A stretch of 10,658 nucleotides of DNA from contig JAIVER010000025.1 in NCBI GenBank assembly GCA_023864145.1, forward strand, positions 1-10,658, given 5' to 3'. Position numbers and translations under genes: made by a program. Below, one piece after another: positions 1-7,964 of this stretch (its first letter is position 1; every line of letters starts with the position of its first letter). The stretch is from Thiohalomonas sp. (GTDB taxonomy: Bacteria > Pseudomonadota > Gammaproteobacteria > GRL18). The notes beneath the pieces were generated by a model. It was not told the origin of the DNA. It saw only the letters and a program-made list of their open reading frames with translations, and did not search any database.

Positions 1-1
1 A

Positions 2-109
2 CAGAAAATTAATGAGTTTTTTGATGAAATTTTACCGAGCATTGGAGAATCATTAGATTCTCGAATTAATGATAATTTCCAAGTGTTCGATTCTGCATTT
101 TCAAGTTGA
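2..109 (+). CDS. 3' end of an unidentified gene (C-terminal 35 codons)
   Basis: An open frame enters from the left edge and runs to a TGA at 107-109. The 35 visible residues, from QKINEFFDEI to QVFDSAFSS, look like ordinary protein: amphipathic, rich in Asp, Glu, Phe and Ser. The other two plus-strand frames close within this stretch. There is no recognisable motif, no membrane segment and no clear family. The gene would point toward greB, which is on the other strand, so the two converge. The 113 bases between them are AT-rich and contain only a weak hairpin. The piece is too short to assign a function, and a chance open frame cannot be excluded. Confidence 0.4.
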   Translation, partial: QKINEFFDEILPSIGESLDSRINDNFQVFDSAFSS

Positions 110-151
110 TTGGGTATATATTTGATCTGTCCCGAAATACTCACTGAATAG

Positions 152-171
152 TTACTTATTTTTTTAAGTAA
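152..171. terminator. Weak AT-only hairpin between convergent genes
   Basis: TTACTTA at 152-158 pairs with TAAGTAA at 165-171 around a loop of six T, giving a 7-bp stem with one G-C pair. It sits between the partial gene ending at 109 and the end of greB at 223, where a shared terminator would be expected. The stem is weak and no T tract follows it on either strand, so terminator function is only a possibility. Confidence 0.2.
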
Positions 172-222
172 AACCACCTATATCACAAGCTATTATGCAA
201 TTTAAATTCAAAGAATATAAAT

Positions 223-729
223 TTATTCAAATGGCGTGTACTGCACAGTGCTTAAATAATATTCCAGTATAGCATTAGGGCCTTGTACCCGGATATCATC
301 ACCTTCTCTTTTATTTAACAGCGCCTGCGCCAGGGGTGAATCCATACTGATAAAGCCGAGTTTAATATCAAATTCATCGGGACCCACAATTCGAAACTGT
401 TTTATATTCCCCTCTTCATCCTCTAATTCCACCCAGGCACCAAAAAATACTTTTTTAATATCATCAGGAATTCGATCCACTTCCACCATATCATCCAGTC
501 GTTTAGACAGATAACGCACTCGTGAATCAATTTCTCTTAGCTGTTTTTTACCGTAAATATACTCTGCATTTTCGCTTCGATCACCCTGCGCTGCTGCTTC
601 TGACACCGACTGTGTCACTACCGGAGGTTTTTCTTTCCACAAATAACGTAATTCTTCCTCCATACGGGCTTTGCCTTGTGGAGTAATATATTTTGAAGAT
701 GGTTTGCGCGGTGGGCGATAACGTCCCAT
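223..729 (-). CDS. greB: Transcription elongation factor GreB
   Basis: GreB enters the secondary channel of RNA polymerase and stimulates cleavage of backtracked transcripts, rescuing stalled complexes in the cytoplasm. The protein is 168 residues, close to the roughly 160 usual for GreB. The N-terminal coiled-coil half (about 12-85) carries the family signature SEAAAQGDRSENAEY at 43-57. The tip acidic residues that coordinate the catalytic metal are D50 and E53. The C-terminal FKBP-like half (about 92-165) includes the typical SPLAQALLNKREGDDI stretch at 131-146. GDRSENAEY together with the basic N-terminus (MGRYRPPRKPSSKYIT) favours GreB over GreA. The ATG at 729 is preceded by AGAGGA about 11 bases upstream. 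The gene diverges from prc and appears to be a single-gene transcript. Nothing is truncated or odd. Confidence 0.95.
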   Translation of the reverse strand: MGRYRPPRKPSSKYITPQGKARMEEELRYLWKEKPPVVTQSVSEAAAQGDRSENAEYIYGKKQLREIDSRVRYLSKRLDDMVEVDRIPDDIKKVFFGAWVELEDEEGNIKQFRIVGPDEFDIKLGFISMDSPLAQALLNKREGDDIRVQGPNAILEYYLSTVQYTPFE

Positions 730-901
730 AAATTACAGATTCCTCTTAACTGGTCATTTATTCACTCTAAAATGAGATAGAATGCTGATTTACAGACAAA
801 TTGATTTTACTGGCATTTAAAAAGATGATAACAATCACTATATAATAAAAATAAAGTCAGAAATAGTCTTAGACTACTGTATTATAAGTACAATGAACTG
901 T

Positions 902-931
902 TTGTCCTATGAGGGGTCTACTTTCTATAAC
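902..931 (+). promoter_or_regulatory. Candidate sigma70 promoter for prc
   Basis: TTGTCC at 902-907 (four of six matches to the -35 consensus) is followed after 18 bases by TATAAC at 926-931 (five of six matches to -10). Transcription would start near 938, about 75 bases before the prc ATG. The greB-prc gap (730-1013) is AT-rich throughout and contains other weaker -10-like sequences, for example around 880-894, so this is the best candidate by eye and not proven. No convincing greB promoter was found on the other strand. Confidence 0.35.
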
Positions 932-1013
932 TAGAATATATGCAACGTGTACCGTTAATTATAAAAGCTGCTCTTAAAGTCAAATTCCCACAAAATAAGA
1001 TAAGAAGTGAACT

Positions 1014-3206
1014 ATGTCCAAATTTTCAAGTTTATCATTGAAAGCACCGTTTAATACGTCGCCAATGCTGCTCTCCAGAGTGTTGCTATCCAAAACATTA
1101 CTGATGATTGCTATTTACACTGTGCTTCTCAGTGTGCCGTTTTCTGCAATTGCCAAGGTCTATAATTCTGAGGAATATGTTCACCCTGTATCACCTGCGA
1201 AGGAGCATGCAAAACTTAGTTTTGTCATTGCCAAGCAGCTGCAGTATCAACACTATCGCCAAATGGTATTAGATGATGAATTATCCTCTAAAGTATTTGA
1301 TGCCTTTTTAAAATCGCTTGATCCTAATAGAACTTTTTTTCTTGCTGAAGATATTAAGAAGTTTGAGAAATTTCGTTTTTTAATGGATAACAATTTTCGT
1401 CGTGGTGAGCTTGGTAATGCCTTTAATACCTTTAACCTGTATCAGAAACGTTATGCAGAGCGCATGGCCTACACTCTGAACTTATTAGAGAATAGCTATA
1501 GTAAACTTGATTTTAACAAAAACGAAGAGTTGACGATTGAACGAGAAGAACTGCCATGGCCTGCAAATAAAGAAGAACAAAACAAATTAACTCGTCAACA
1601 ACTGAAAAACGTTATCATCAGTTTTAAATTAGCGGGTAAAGATGACAAAGAAATTCAGGAATTATTAATCAAACGCTATAAAAATCAAATCAATCGTATC
1701 AAGCAAACCAATAATGAAGATGCTTTTCGCATTTACATCAATGCCCTGGCTGAATCTTACGATCCTCATACTCAATACTTCTCACCAAGAATCTCTGAGA
1801 ATTTTGACATTCAAATGAGTCTTTCCCTGGAAGGTATTGGCGCCATGTTAGAAGCTGAAGATGGCAATACAAAGGTCAAGCGTCTGGTACCTGCAGGTCC
1901 TGCTGAAAAAGCAGGGCAATTAAAAGCAGGTGATCGTATTGTCGGTGTTGGTCAGGGCGTGGATGGTGACATAGTTGATGTTATTGGCTGGCGTCTGGAT
2001 GATGTGGTACAACTGATCCGAGGTAAAAAAGGCACTAGTGTCCGCCTGGAACTCATCCCACAAAAAACCAAAGATGAACATAAGACAAAAATAATTCAAA
2101 TCGTTCGCAACACGGTCAAATTAGAAGAACAGGCAGCAAAAAAAGAAATTATTGAAGTCATAGAAAATGGTCAGAAGAAAAAAATAGGTGTTATTGACAT
2201 TCCTGCCTTTTATATCGATTTTAAAGCAGCACAGGCTGGTGATCCTAATTACAAAAGCACCACACGAGATGTCAAAAAACTGGTTAATGAATTAAAACAG
2301 GAAAAAATCGATGGCCTTATCATTGACTTAAGAAAGAATGGTGGTGGTTCATTAGAGGAAGTAAACACTTTAGTCGGCCTGTTTATTAAATCAGGACCCA
2401 CGGTTCAAGTCAAAGCTGCTGATGGGCGCATTGCACAATTAAACGATGAAAGTGATGAAATCACTTATCAGGGGCCTTTGGCAGTTTTAGTCAACCGTTT
2501 AAGTGCTTCTGCTTCAGAAATTTTTGCTGGTGCCATCCAGGATTATAATCGCGGCCTTATTATCGGTAATCAGACCTTTGGTAAAGGCACCGTTCAGGCC
2601 TTGCAGCAATTAGAACAGGGGCAGATAAAATTAACTCATGCTAAATTTTATCGTGTTTCAGGCGATAGTACACAAAATCTGGGCGTGCTCCCTGATCTGA
2701 TCTTTCCCGCCCTTTATGACAAGGAAGATATCGGTGAAAGCTCACTGCCTGAAGCATTACCCTGGGATCAGGTAAAAAATGCAGATTACAACAATTTACC
2801 AACGGTAAAAGCTATTTTCCCTGCACTAAAAAACAAACATGAAAAGCGTATTGTAGGCAATCCTGACTTTCAATATATTCAAGAAACTCTTGCCCGTATC
2901 GAAAAGAAGAAAGGACAAAAAATCTTATCTCTCAACTTCAAAGCACGAGAAAAAGAATATAAAGAATCTCGCCAGGAACAATTAGAAATTGAAAACAAAC
3001 GTCGAATTGCCAAAGGTGATAAGCCCTTTAAGAACATTAAAGAATTAGATGACGAGGATGATATTTTAGGCCTGAATGATGATCATGAAGATAAGGAAGA
3101 AGATGAGGATAAAAAAGATAGTGACAGCTACACACTACTTTTAGAGTCTGCTCATATTCTGGTTGATTTTATCCAGTTAAAGCCCGCTAATCTGGTTCAT
3201 AAATAA
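1014..3206 (+). CDS. prc: Tail-specific (carboxy-terminal processing) protease Prc
   Basis: Prc is a periplasmic serine protease of family S41 that degrades or trims proteins from their C-termini, including lipoproteins and cell-wall hydrolases in E. coli. The export signal has a long polar n-region followed by a hydrophobic core (about 28-44) and a likely signal peptidase I site after SAIA at 47. The PDZ domain lies at about 269-348 (SLEGIGAMLE, then AGPAEKAGQLKAGDRIV). The S41 core runs from about 390 to 565. The Ser-Lys dyad is S499 in NRLSASASEIF and K524 in TFGKGTVQ, the same 25-residue spacing as S452/K477 of E. coli Prc. The protein is 730 residues against 682 in E. coli. Part of the excess is the long N-terminus and part an acidic stretch at about 679-703. 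The start at 1014 has a modest GAAGTGA site; the internal Met18 would give a shorter signal peptide but has no ribosome binding site. A strong hairpin follows the stop. Confidence 0.95.
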   Translation: MSKFSSLSLKAPFNTSPMLLSRVLLSKTLLMIAIYTVLLSVPFSAIAKVYNSEEYVHPVSPAKEHAKLSFVIAKQLQYQHYRQMVLDDELSSKVFDAFLKSLDPNRTFFLAEDIKKFEKFRFLMDNNFRRGELGNAFNTFNLYQKRYAERMAYTLNLLENSYSKLDFNKNEELTIEREELPWPANKEEQNKLTRQQLKNVIISFKLAGKDDKEIQELLIKRYKNQINRIKQTNNEDAFRIYINALAESYDPHTQYFSPRISENFDIQMSLSLEGIGAMLEAEDGNTKVKRLVPAGPAEKAGQLKAGDRIVGVGQGVDGDIVDVIGWRLDDVVQLIRGKKGTSVRLELIPQKTKDEHKTKIIQIVRNTVKLEEQAAKKEIIEVIENGQKKKIGVIDIPAFYIDFKAAQAGDPNYKSTTRDVKKLVNELKQEKIDGLIIDLRKNGGGSLEEVNTLVGLFIKSGPTVQVKAADGRIAQLNDESDEITYQGPLAVLVNRLSASASEIFAGAIQDYNRGLIIGNQTFGKGTVQALQQLEQGQIKLTHAKFYRVSGDSTQNLGVLPDLIFPALYDKEDIGESSLPEALPWDQVKNADYNNLPTVKAIFPALKNKHEKRIVGNPDFQYIQETLARIEKKKGQKILSLNFKAREKEYKESRQEQLEIENKRRIAKGDKPFKNIKELDDEDDILGLNDDHEDKEEDEDKKDSDSYTLLLESAHILVDFIQLKPANLVHK

Positions 3207-3216
3207 TTAACCACTC

Positions 3217-3250
3217 AATTCAGGGTGTTCTACACCCTGATTTATTACTT
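3217..3250 (+). terminator. Intrinsic terminator of prc
   Basis: TCAGGGTGT at 3220-3228 pairs perfectly with ACACCCTGA at 3232-3240 around a three-base loop, giving a 9-bp stem with five G-C pairs. It starts 13 bases after the prc stop and is followed by the T-rich TTTATTACTTT. Position, stem strength and T-rich tail fit a Rho-independent terminator, although the T tract is interrupted. Confidence 0.7.
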
Positions 3251-3459
3251 TAGTTTCAATAAGTTAAAAAACATAGGGTGTTTTTTTAATCAACTATTAT
3301 CATCAACACTTTGAATTTTAAATCATTTAAAAAAAAATCCTTTTTTTTATCATTTTTCTTGCGCAATCACAAATCCTAGCCCATAGTTACTGATACCGTT
3401 AAAAAAACAAAGTCTTTTTAAGCAGAGCAGTTTGTTATTTAATTCTGAGGGAATACACA

Positions 3460-3678
3460 ATGTACCATTATAGTAAACTTGATATATTTTGTGATGATGT
3501 AAAAAAATACGCAGATGCTGATGGTTATCTACCTGAAGCAGAAGATTTTTTTCAGTATTTTTCTTATCCGGAAGCACAGTTTAAAGATCTCAATAATTGG
3601 ACCAGACACATACAAAATTCCGTTCACGCAACACATTCAGCTCAACAAAAATTACATGCCTGGCAAGATCGGATGTAA
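3460..3678 (+). CDS. Unrecognised 72-residue acidic, aromatic-rich protein
   Basis: I do not recognise this gene. The ATG at 3460 has a good ribosome binding site (TGAGGGA, about 7-8 bases upstream), and a strong hairpin lies 30 bases after the stop, so it has the surroundings of a real gene. The protein has no signal peptide or membrane segment and is probably cytoplasmic. The first 43 residues are acidic and aromatic (six Tyr and five Phe, with motifs such as EDFFQYFSYPEAQF at 28-41). The last 30 residues (NNWTRHIQNSVHATHSAQQ onwards) look like one amphipathic helix rich in His and Gln. There is one Cys at 11. It lies 253 bases after prc, beyond a terminator, and converges with recQ, so context gives no function. 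A shadow open frame on the opposite strand (3350-3577, GTG start) lacks a ribosome binding site and is the less likely reading. Confidence 0.6.
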   Translation: MYHYSKLDIFCDDVKKYADADGYLPEAEDFFQYFSYPEAQFKDLNNWTRHIQNSVHATHSAQQKLHAWQDRM

Positions 3679-3708
3679 CGTTCAAGCTCAGAAAATCAAT
3701 TGAATCAA

Positions 3709-3735
3709 TGAGATTAGGCACCTAGCCTAATCTCA
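3709..3735. terminator. Bidirectional hairpin between the 72-codon gene and recQ
   Basis: TGAGATTAGGC at 3709-3719 is perfectly complementary to GCCTAATCTCA at 3725-3735, giving an 11-bp stem with an ACCTA loop. It lies exactly between two convergent genes, 30 bases after one stop (3678) and 9 bases after the other (3745, minus strand), so it can serve both. Neither flank has an uninterrupted T tract; the minus-strand exit reads TTGATTCAATTGATTTTC, which is the more T-rich side. Confidence 0.6.
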
Positions 3736-3744
3736 ACTAACCAG

Positions 3745-5577
3745 TTAATAATATTGATTTAATATAGAAAGAAATTCATCGCCATATTTTTCCAGTTTTG
3801 TCGCACCTACTCCGTTAATCTGACTAAACTCATGCACTGTTGTCGGATGATATTCCACCATTTGCATTAGTGTCGCATCATGAAAAATAATATAGGCAGG
3901 AACCCCCTTCTCTTGAGCTAATTCATTACGTTTTGTACGCAGGGTCTCCCAGATCAGTTTTTCTTCTGAGTGCTGCGAGAACCCTCGAACTGCTCGTCCT
4001 GATTTATTGCATTTTTCAGTTTTCTTCGTTTTACTCCTGGCAACATCTTTACGGAAATACAGTCTTTCTTCACCGCGCAGCACAGAACGACTTTCTTCGG
4101 TCAGCTTAAGGGAGCCATAACCATCGATATCAACCTCAATAAAGCCTCTGGCGATCAATTGGCGAAAAACCGAACGCCATTGAACTTCAGAAAGCTCTGT
4201 ACCTATCCCAAAGGTTGACACCTGATTATGTCTAAATTGTTCAATTCTCGGTGTTATTTTTCCCCTTAAGACATCAATCAGATAACTGACACCAAAGCGC
4301 TGTCCGGTACGAAACACACAAGAAAGAGCTTTACGTGCTTCAGTTGTAGCTTCCCAGCTCTCAACCGGTTCAAGACAATTATCACAATTGCCGCAGGCTT
4401 CCTGCTGCTGCTCGCCAAAATATCCCAACAGACTGATACGACGGCATGAGGTAATTTCACAAAAGCCCAGCATCGCTTCTAATTTGCGTTGTTCCAGACG
4501 CTTTATCTGCTCTATTGCTTCAGAGTTAGATAGCATTTGTCTTAACATAATGACATCTTGCAGGCCATAAACCATCCAGGCATCAGCAGGCAAACCATCA
4601 CGTCCGGCACGGCCTGTTTCCTGATAATAAGATTCTATACTTTTGGGCAAATCCAGATGTGCCACATAACGCACATCAGGCTTATCAATCCCCATACCAA
4701 AGGCAACGGTTGCTACAATGACAATCTTTTCTTCTCTTAAAAAATTTTCCTGATGCTGCTGGCGCATGTCTGCTGACAGACCTGCATGATAAGGCAGCGC
4801 CTTGATCCCCTGATCTTGCAGCCAGTTAGCCGTTTCATCGACTTTCTTTCGAGTCAGACAATAAACAATACCTGCATCATCAGGATGTTCTGTACTGATA
4901 AACTGCAGCAATTGTGCTCGTGAATTATTCTTTTGCCTGACTCGATAACGAATATTCGGCCGATCAAAACTACTGATAAATAACTTTGCCTTAACCAGGT
5001 CAAGTCGATTGGCAATTTCATTACGCGTACTTTCATCGGCTGTGGCCGTTAACGCAATACGAGGGACTTGGGGAAATTGTTCATGAAGAATAGATAGCTG
5101 GATATATTCCGGTCTGAAATCATGCCCCCATTGTGATACACAATGGGCTTCATCAATGGCAAATAAAGCCACTTCAATTTGATGCAATAGATTAAGAGTG
5201 CGTTCCTGACAGAGGCGCTCTGGAGCGACATAGAGCAAATCCAATTCAGCGCGCATTAATTGCCCTTCAACTTCCTGTACTTTCTGATAGGACAGACTGG
5301 AATTTAAAAATGCCACTGCAACACCCTGAACTCTTAAAGCTGAGACCTGATCCTGCATCAGCGCAATAAGGGGTGAAACAACAATGCCTGTTCCTGCGCG
5401 AACAATCGAGGGAATTTGATAACAAAGGGATTTACCCCCGCCTGTGGGCATTAGTACTAATGCATCCTGGCCGGATATGACTTCATTAATGATGGATTCT
5501 TGTTCACCACGAAAGTTATGGTAACCAAAAAGCTGCTTAAGAACGTCTAGAGATGAAAGACTTTGAGGCGACTTCAT
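3745..5577 (-). CDS. recQ: ATP-dependent 3'-5' DNA helicase RecQ
   Basis: RecQ unwinds recombination intermediates and stalled-fork structures, initiating RecF-pathway recombination and suppressing illegitimate recombination. The protein is 610 residues, the usual bacterial length, with all domains present. Walker A is MPTGGGKS (43-50), Walker B is IDEAH (141-145), and the RecQ aromatic-rich loop [15 protein letters not shown] is at 144-158. Motif III is LTATA (176-180), motif [11 protein letters not shown] (203-211), and motif [12 protein letters not shown] (319-328). The RQC zinc site is C378 with C395, C398 and C401 (CGNCDNC). A winged helix follows (about 410-505), then an HRDC domain at about 537-610. 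The ATG has AAAGGA about 5 bases upstream. It lies 117 bases downstream of bamC in the same direction, with an imperfect hairpin between, so co-transcription is possible but partial termination is also plausible. In E. coli purC occupies this place beside bamC. Confidence 0.97.
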   Translation of the reverse strand: MKSPQSLSSLDVLKQLFGYHNFRGEQESIINEVISGQDALVLMPTGGGKSLCYQIPSIVRAGTGIVVSPLIALMQDQVSALRVQGVAVAFLNSSLSYQKVQEVEGQLMRAELDLLYVAPERLCQERTLNLLHQIEVALFAIDEAHCVSQWGHDFRPEYIQLSILHEQFPQVPRIALTATADESTRNEIANRLDLVKAKLFISSFDRPNIRYRVRQKNNSRAQLLQFISTEHPDDAGIVYCLTRKKVDETANWLQDQGIKALPYHAGLSADMRQQHQENFLREEKIVIVATVAFGMGIDKPDVRYVAHLDLPKSIESYYQETGRAGRDGLPADAWMVYGLQDVIMLRQMLSNSEAIEQIKRLEQRKLEAMLGFCEITSCRRISLLGYFGEQQQEACGNCDNCLEPVESWEATTEARKALSCVFRTGQRFGVSYLIDVLRGKITPRIEQFRHNQVSTFGIGTELSEVQWRSVFRQLIARGFIEVDIDGYGSLKLTEESRSVLRGEERLYFRKDVARSKTKKTEKCNKSGRAVRGFSQHSEEKLIWETLRTKRNELAQEKGVPAYIIFHDATLMQMVEYHPTTVHEFSQINGVGATKLEKYGDEFLSILNQYY

Positions 5578-5627
5578 CTTTGTCCTTTTCGATGTGCTGA
5601 TTTAATCATCTCTCCATATAGCGAGTA

Positions 5628-5675
5628 TTATTCCCCTGACTGTTTCTGTTTATAGAAACCAGACCGGGAGAATAA
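5628..5675 (-). terminator. Long imperfect hairpin in the bamC-recQ gap
   Basis: Bases 5628-5647 and 5654-5675 form an extended stem-loop. GTTTCT/AGAAAC is perfect next to a 6-base loop, followed by imperfect pairing and a closing TTATTC/GAATAA with CCC/GGG inside it. On the minus strand it begins 20 bases after the bamC stop and ends 50 bases before the recQ start. No T tract follows, so it may be a weak terminator, an RNA-processing site or a stabiliser separating dapA-bamC from recQ expression. Confidence 0.4.
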
Positions 5676-5694
5676 CACTAATTAAAGAACGAGT

Positions 5695-6891
5695 TTATTT
5701 TAACTGCTCATGCAACAGGTTAAGAATACGATAAGAGGTTTTGGAAAGATCCGGCCGGCCATTGGAATCCAATATAATAATGACGGTATCATCACCACGA
5801 GGAAACAGCTTAATTTGATATTTACTTTGATCAACGGCTACTTCATCTTTCCAGAACTTCAGTTTGGAGAAGAAGCCTTTTCCGCCCTCTTCTGCCAGAG
5901 GATCAACATACTGAACATAGTACACACCGTTTTCACGGTTACGATCTTCTACCACAAAATTAATACGATCCAGAGCAACACCAGTACGACGCCATGCTCT
6001 TGGGAATGTTTCTTTAACAACTAAGCGGGAATTACCCTGAGCATTACGAGAGATAGTCGCTCTATCAACTTTCTTAGTCGCAGAACGCGCTAATAATGCT
6101 TTGGCTTTTTGTTCTTCAAGACCCATATAAACCATCATACGGCCCAGCATTTCCGCTTCAAGCTCAGGATCTCTTGGACGAGGTTTCCAGATGGTTCTTT
6201 CGGTCGTCTCACTCTCAATGACTTCTTGCATACCATAATGTGTCAGAAATAAGTTAACTTGATTATCTTCGCCGCTATCTTCAATACGAACTCGATATTT
6301 ATCCCTGGTACCTGCTGAATAGAATGATTTCAGCACATAACTTAATGCTGTGCGAATAAAATCTTGTGGGATGTCCGCACGATTTTCTGCCCATTCGGTT
6401 TCCAGAATGCCGGTAGCGGGATTTTCGCGTTTTATTAACATGCCTGAATTAAGCCAGAATTCACGCATTTTTTCCCAGGTCTGCTCTTTCGTACCGGTAA
6501 TGACCAAATGACGTACATCATCGCCTTCACGAATAAGCTTGATATTGTTCTGCTGAGGCAAGACCTTATCAATCACAGCGCGATTACCCTGACGCTCTTT
6601 AGTATAATCCTGATAGGACGCACTACCGCCTCCGGTATTAATATCAGGAACAAGCATCATTTCATCATAAGTTGCGGTGGTTAAATCAGGGGGGATTTCC
6701 AGTGGTTGAACATCACGGCTCTGATGTTCATAATCTACTTTTCGACCTGCAAAAGTATCGTTCAGATTAGGGATAGAATCACATGCAACCAGAGTTGATG
6801 CTATCGTAATGGCCAAAGTCAGCCTGGGAAATTGACTAAGGCTACTCTTTTCCTGGCTGAAGCTGTTATTTTCTGAAGCGCTTTGTTTCAT
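5695..6891 (-). CDS. bamC: Outer membrane protein assembly lipoprotein BamC
   Basis: BamC (NlpB) is an accessory lipoprotein of the BAM complex, which folds beta-barrel proteins into the outer membrane; it binds BamD. A polar 23-residue n-region precedes the hydrophobic core LTLAITIASTLVAC, and the lipobox LVAC places the lipidated Cys at 37. After it comes the unstructured BamD-binding segment with the family signature GRKVDYEHQSRDVQPLEIPP (49-68). Two helix-grip domains follow, at about 118-225 (with KEQTWEKMREFWLNSG, 135-150) and 288-398 (with PRAWRRTGVALD, 297-308). Length is 398 against 344 in E. coli; the extra is mostly the n-region and the linker between grip domains. The start at 6891 has AAGG about 6 bases upstream. 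It lies 85 bases downstream of dapA, the conserved dapA-bamC pairing. Odd point: Asp follows the lipidated Cys. Confidence 0.93.
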   Translation of the reverse strand: MKQSASENNSFSQEKSSLSQFPRLTLAITIASTLVACDSIPNLNDTFAGRKVDYEHQSRDVQPLEIPPDLTTATYDEMMLVPDINTGGGSASYQDYTKERQGNRAVIDKVLPQQNNIKLIREGDDVRHLVITGTKEQTWEKMREFWLNSGMLIKRENPATGILETEWAENRADIPQDFIRTALSYVLKSFYSAGTRDKYRVRIEDSGEDNQVNLFLTHYGMQEVIESETTERTIWKPRPRDPELEAEMLGRMMVYMGLEEQKAKALLARSATKKVDRATISRNAQGNSRLVVKETFPRAWRRTGVALDRINFVVEDRNRENGVYYVQYVDPLAEEGGKGFFSKLKFWKDEVAVDQSKYQIKLFPRGDDTVIIILDSNGRPDLSKTSYRILNLLHEQLK

Positions 6892-6976
6892 TACACACCT
6901 TATGTTTATGCTTGACTTATTTTGTCACTAAATACTTTAATTAAGAAATAATGATTTAATTCTACTTAAACTGGGC

Positions 6977-7852
6977 TTAACTTAAAGAAGCTTGCTTTAT
7001 GGCATCACGGATCACATCATGATACTGGTCATTTAACGTAGTTAATGGTAACCTGATACCTTCAGGAATCATCCCCATTTCATACAAGGCCCATTTTACG
7101 GGAATGGGATTTGACTCTACAAATAGTTTATCATGCAATGCTAATAAACGTTCGTTAATCGCTGTTGCTGTCTCACGATCACCTGCCAGAGCAGCTGCAC
7201 ACATTTCATGCATCGCCTTTGGTGCAATATTGGCTGTAACAGAAATATCACCCTTGGCACCTGATAAAATTAACTCCATTGCAGTTGCATCATCACCGGA
7301 ATACACATCCAGTTTATCACCACATTCAGCCATAATCTGCTGGCCGCGAGATAAATCGCCTGTTGCCTCTTTTATGCCCACAATATTGGAAATTCCTGCC
7401 AGACGAACAACGGTTTCCGGCAGCATATCAACCGCAGTACGGCCAGGCACGTTATATAAAATCTGCGGAATAGCCACTGTTTCAGCAACTTTCTTAAAAT
7501 GCTGATACAAACCTTCCTGAGTCGGCTTGTTATAGTAGGGAGTCACCAGCAGGCAGGCATCTGCACCTGCAGACATGGCACACTGAGTCAGTTCAATCGC
7601 TTCTGTTGTTGAATTTGCACCCGTACCTGCAATCACAGGAATACGATTATTTACAATATCAACAACTTGTTTAATGGTGTGGCAATGCTCTTTTTCATTG
7701 AGAGTAGCTGACTCACCTGTTGTACCCATTACAACAATAGCATCTGTGCCGTTTTCTACATGAAACTCAAGCAGTTTTGCCAAAGAGAGCTCATCCACAC
7801 TGGCATCCGCATGCATAGGGGTCACCAAAGCAACCATACTGCCACTAAACAT
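6977..7852 (-). CDS. dapA: 4-hydroxy-tetrahydrodipicolinate synthase DapA
   Basis: DapA condenses pyruvate with aspartate semialdehyde, the first committed step to diaminopimelate and lysine, in the cytoplasm as a homotetramer. The 291 residues match E. coli DapA in length and numbering. The Schiff-base lysine is K161 (GIKEATGD). The proton relay is T44, Y107 and Y133, and R138 binds the substrate carboxylate (YNVPGRTA). The GTTGES loop is at 43-48 and the TPYYNKP loop at 104-110. The ATG at 7852 has GGAG seven bases upstream. It is the first gene of a likely dapA-bamC transcript and diverges from gcvR. The leader has a 7-bp inverted repeat (ATCATAA at 7868-7874, TTATGAT at 7891-7897) but is too short for a lysine riboswitch. 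Nothing in the coding sequence is unusual. Confidence 0.98.
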   Translation of the reverse strand: MFSGSMVALVTPMHADASVDELSLAKLLEFHVENGTDAIVVMGTTGESATLNEKEHCHTIKQVVDIVNNRIPVIAGTGANSTTEAIELTQCAMSAGADACLLVTPYYNKPTQEGLYQHFKKVAETVAIPQILYNVPGRTAVDMLPETVVRLAGISNIVGIKEATGDLSRGQQIMAECGDKLDVYSGDDATAMELILSGAKGDISVTANIAPKAMHEMCAAALAGDRETATAINERLLALHDKLFVESNPIPVKWALYEMGMIPEGIRLPLTTLNDQYHDVIRDAIKQASLS

Positions 7853-7964
7853 TCATAATCTCCACATATCATAATCACCCAGGTCAAATCTTATGATTGA
7901 CTGGTAATAGTTAAATTTAAACAATCGTTTATTATCCTCGATTCTTATACAGAAAACCAGTGTA

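Noticed and set aside
3350..3577. 75-codon minus-strand open frame overlapping the 72-codon gene
   Set aside because: It needs a GTG start, has no Shine-Dalgarno, runs through poly-T/poly-A tracts, and overlaps a better supported gene on the other strand.
5710..6024. 104-codon open frame antisense to the 3' part of bamC
   Set aside because: It is a shadow of the intact bamC frame, with no family resemblance and no upstream signals.
7104..7505. 133-codon open frame antisense to dapA
   Set aside because: It lies wholly inside dapA, which has every catalytic residue; the antisense protein shows no motif and no ribosome binding site.
7846..7857. Four-codon upstream frame ATG-AAT-GTT-TAG overlapping the dapA start
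   Set aside because: It arises from ATGAATG next to the true start; no sign that it is a regulatory leader peptide.
7853..7900. Lysine riboswitch in front of dapA
   Set aside because: The leader has only a 7-bp inverted repeat and none of the multi-helix architecture of an L box; these are also rare for dapA in this group.
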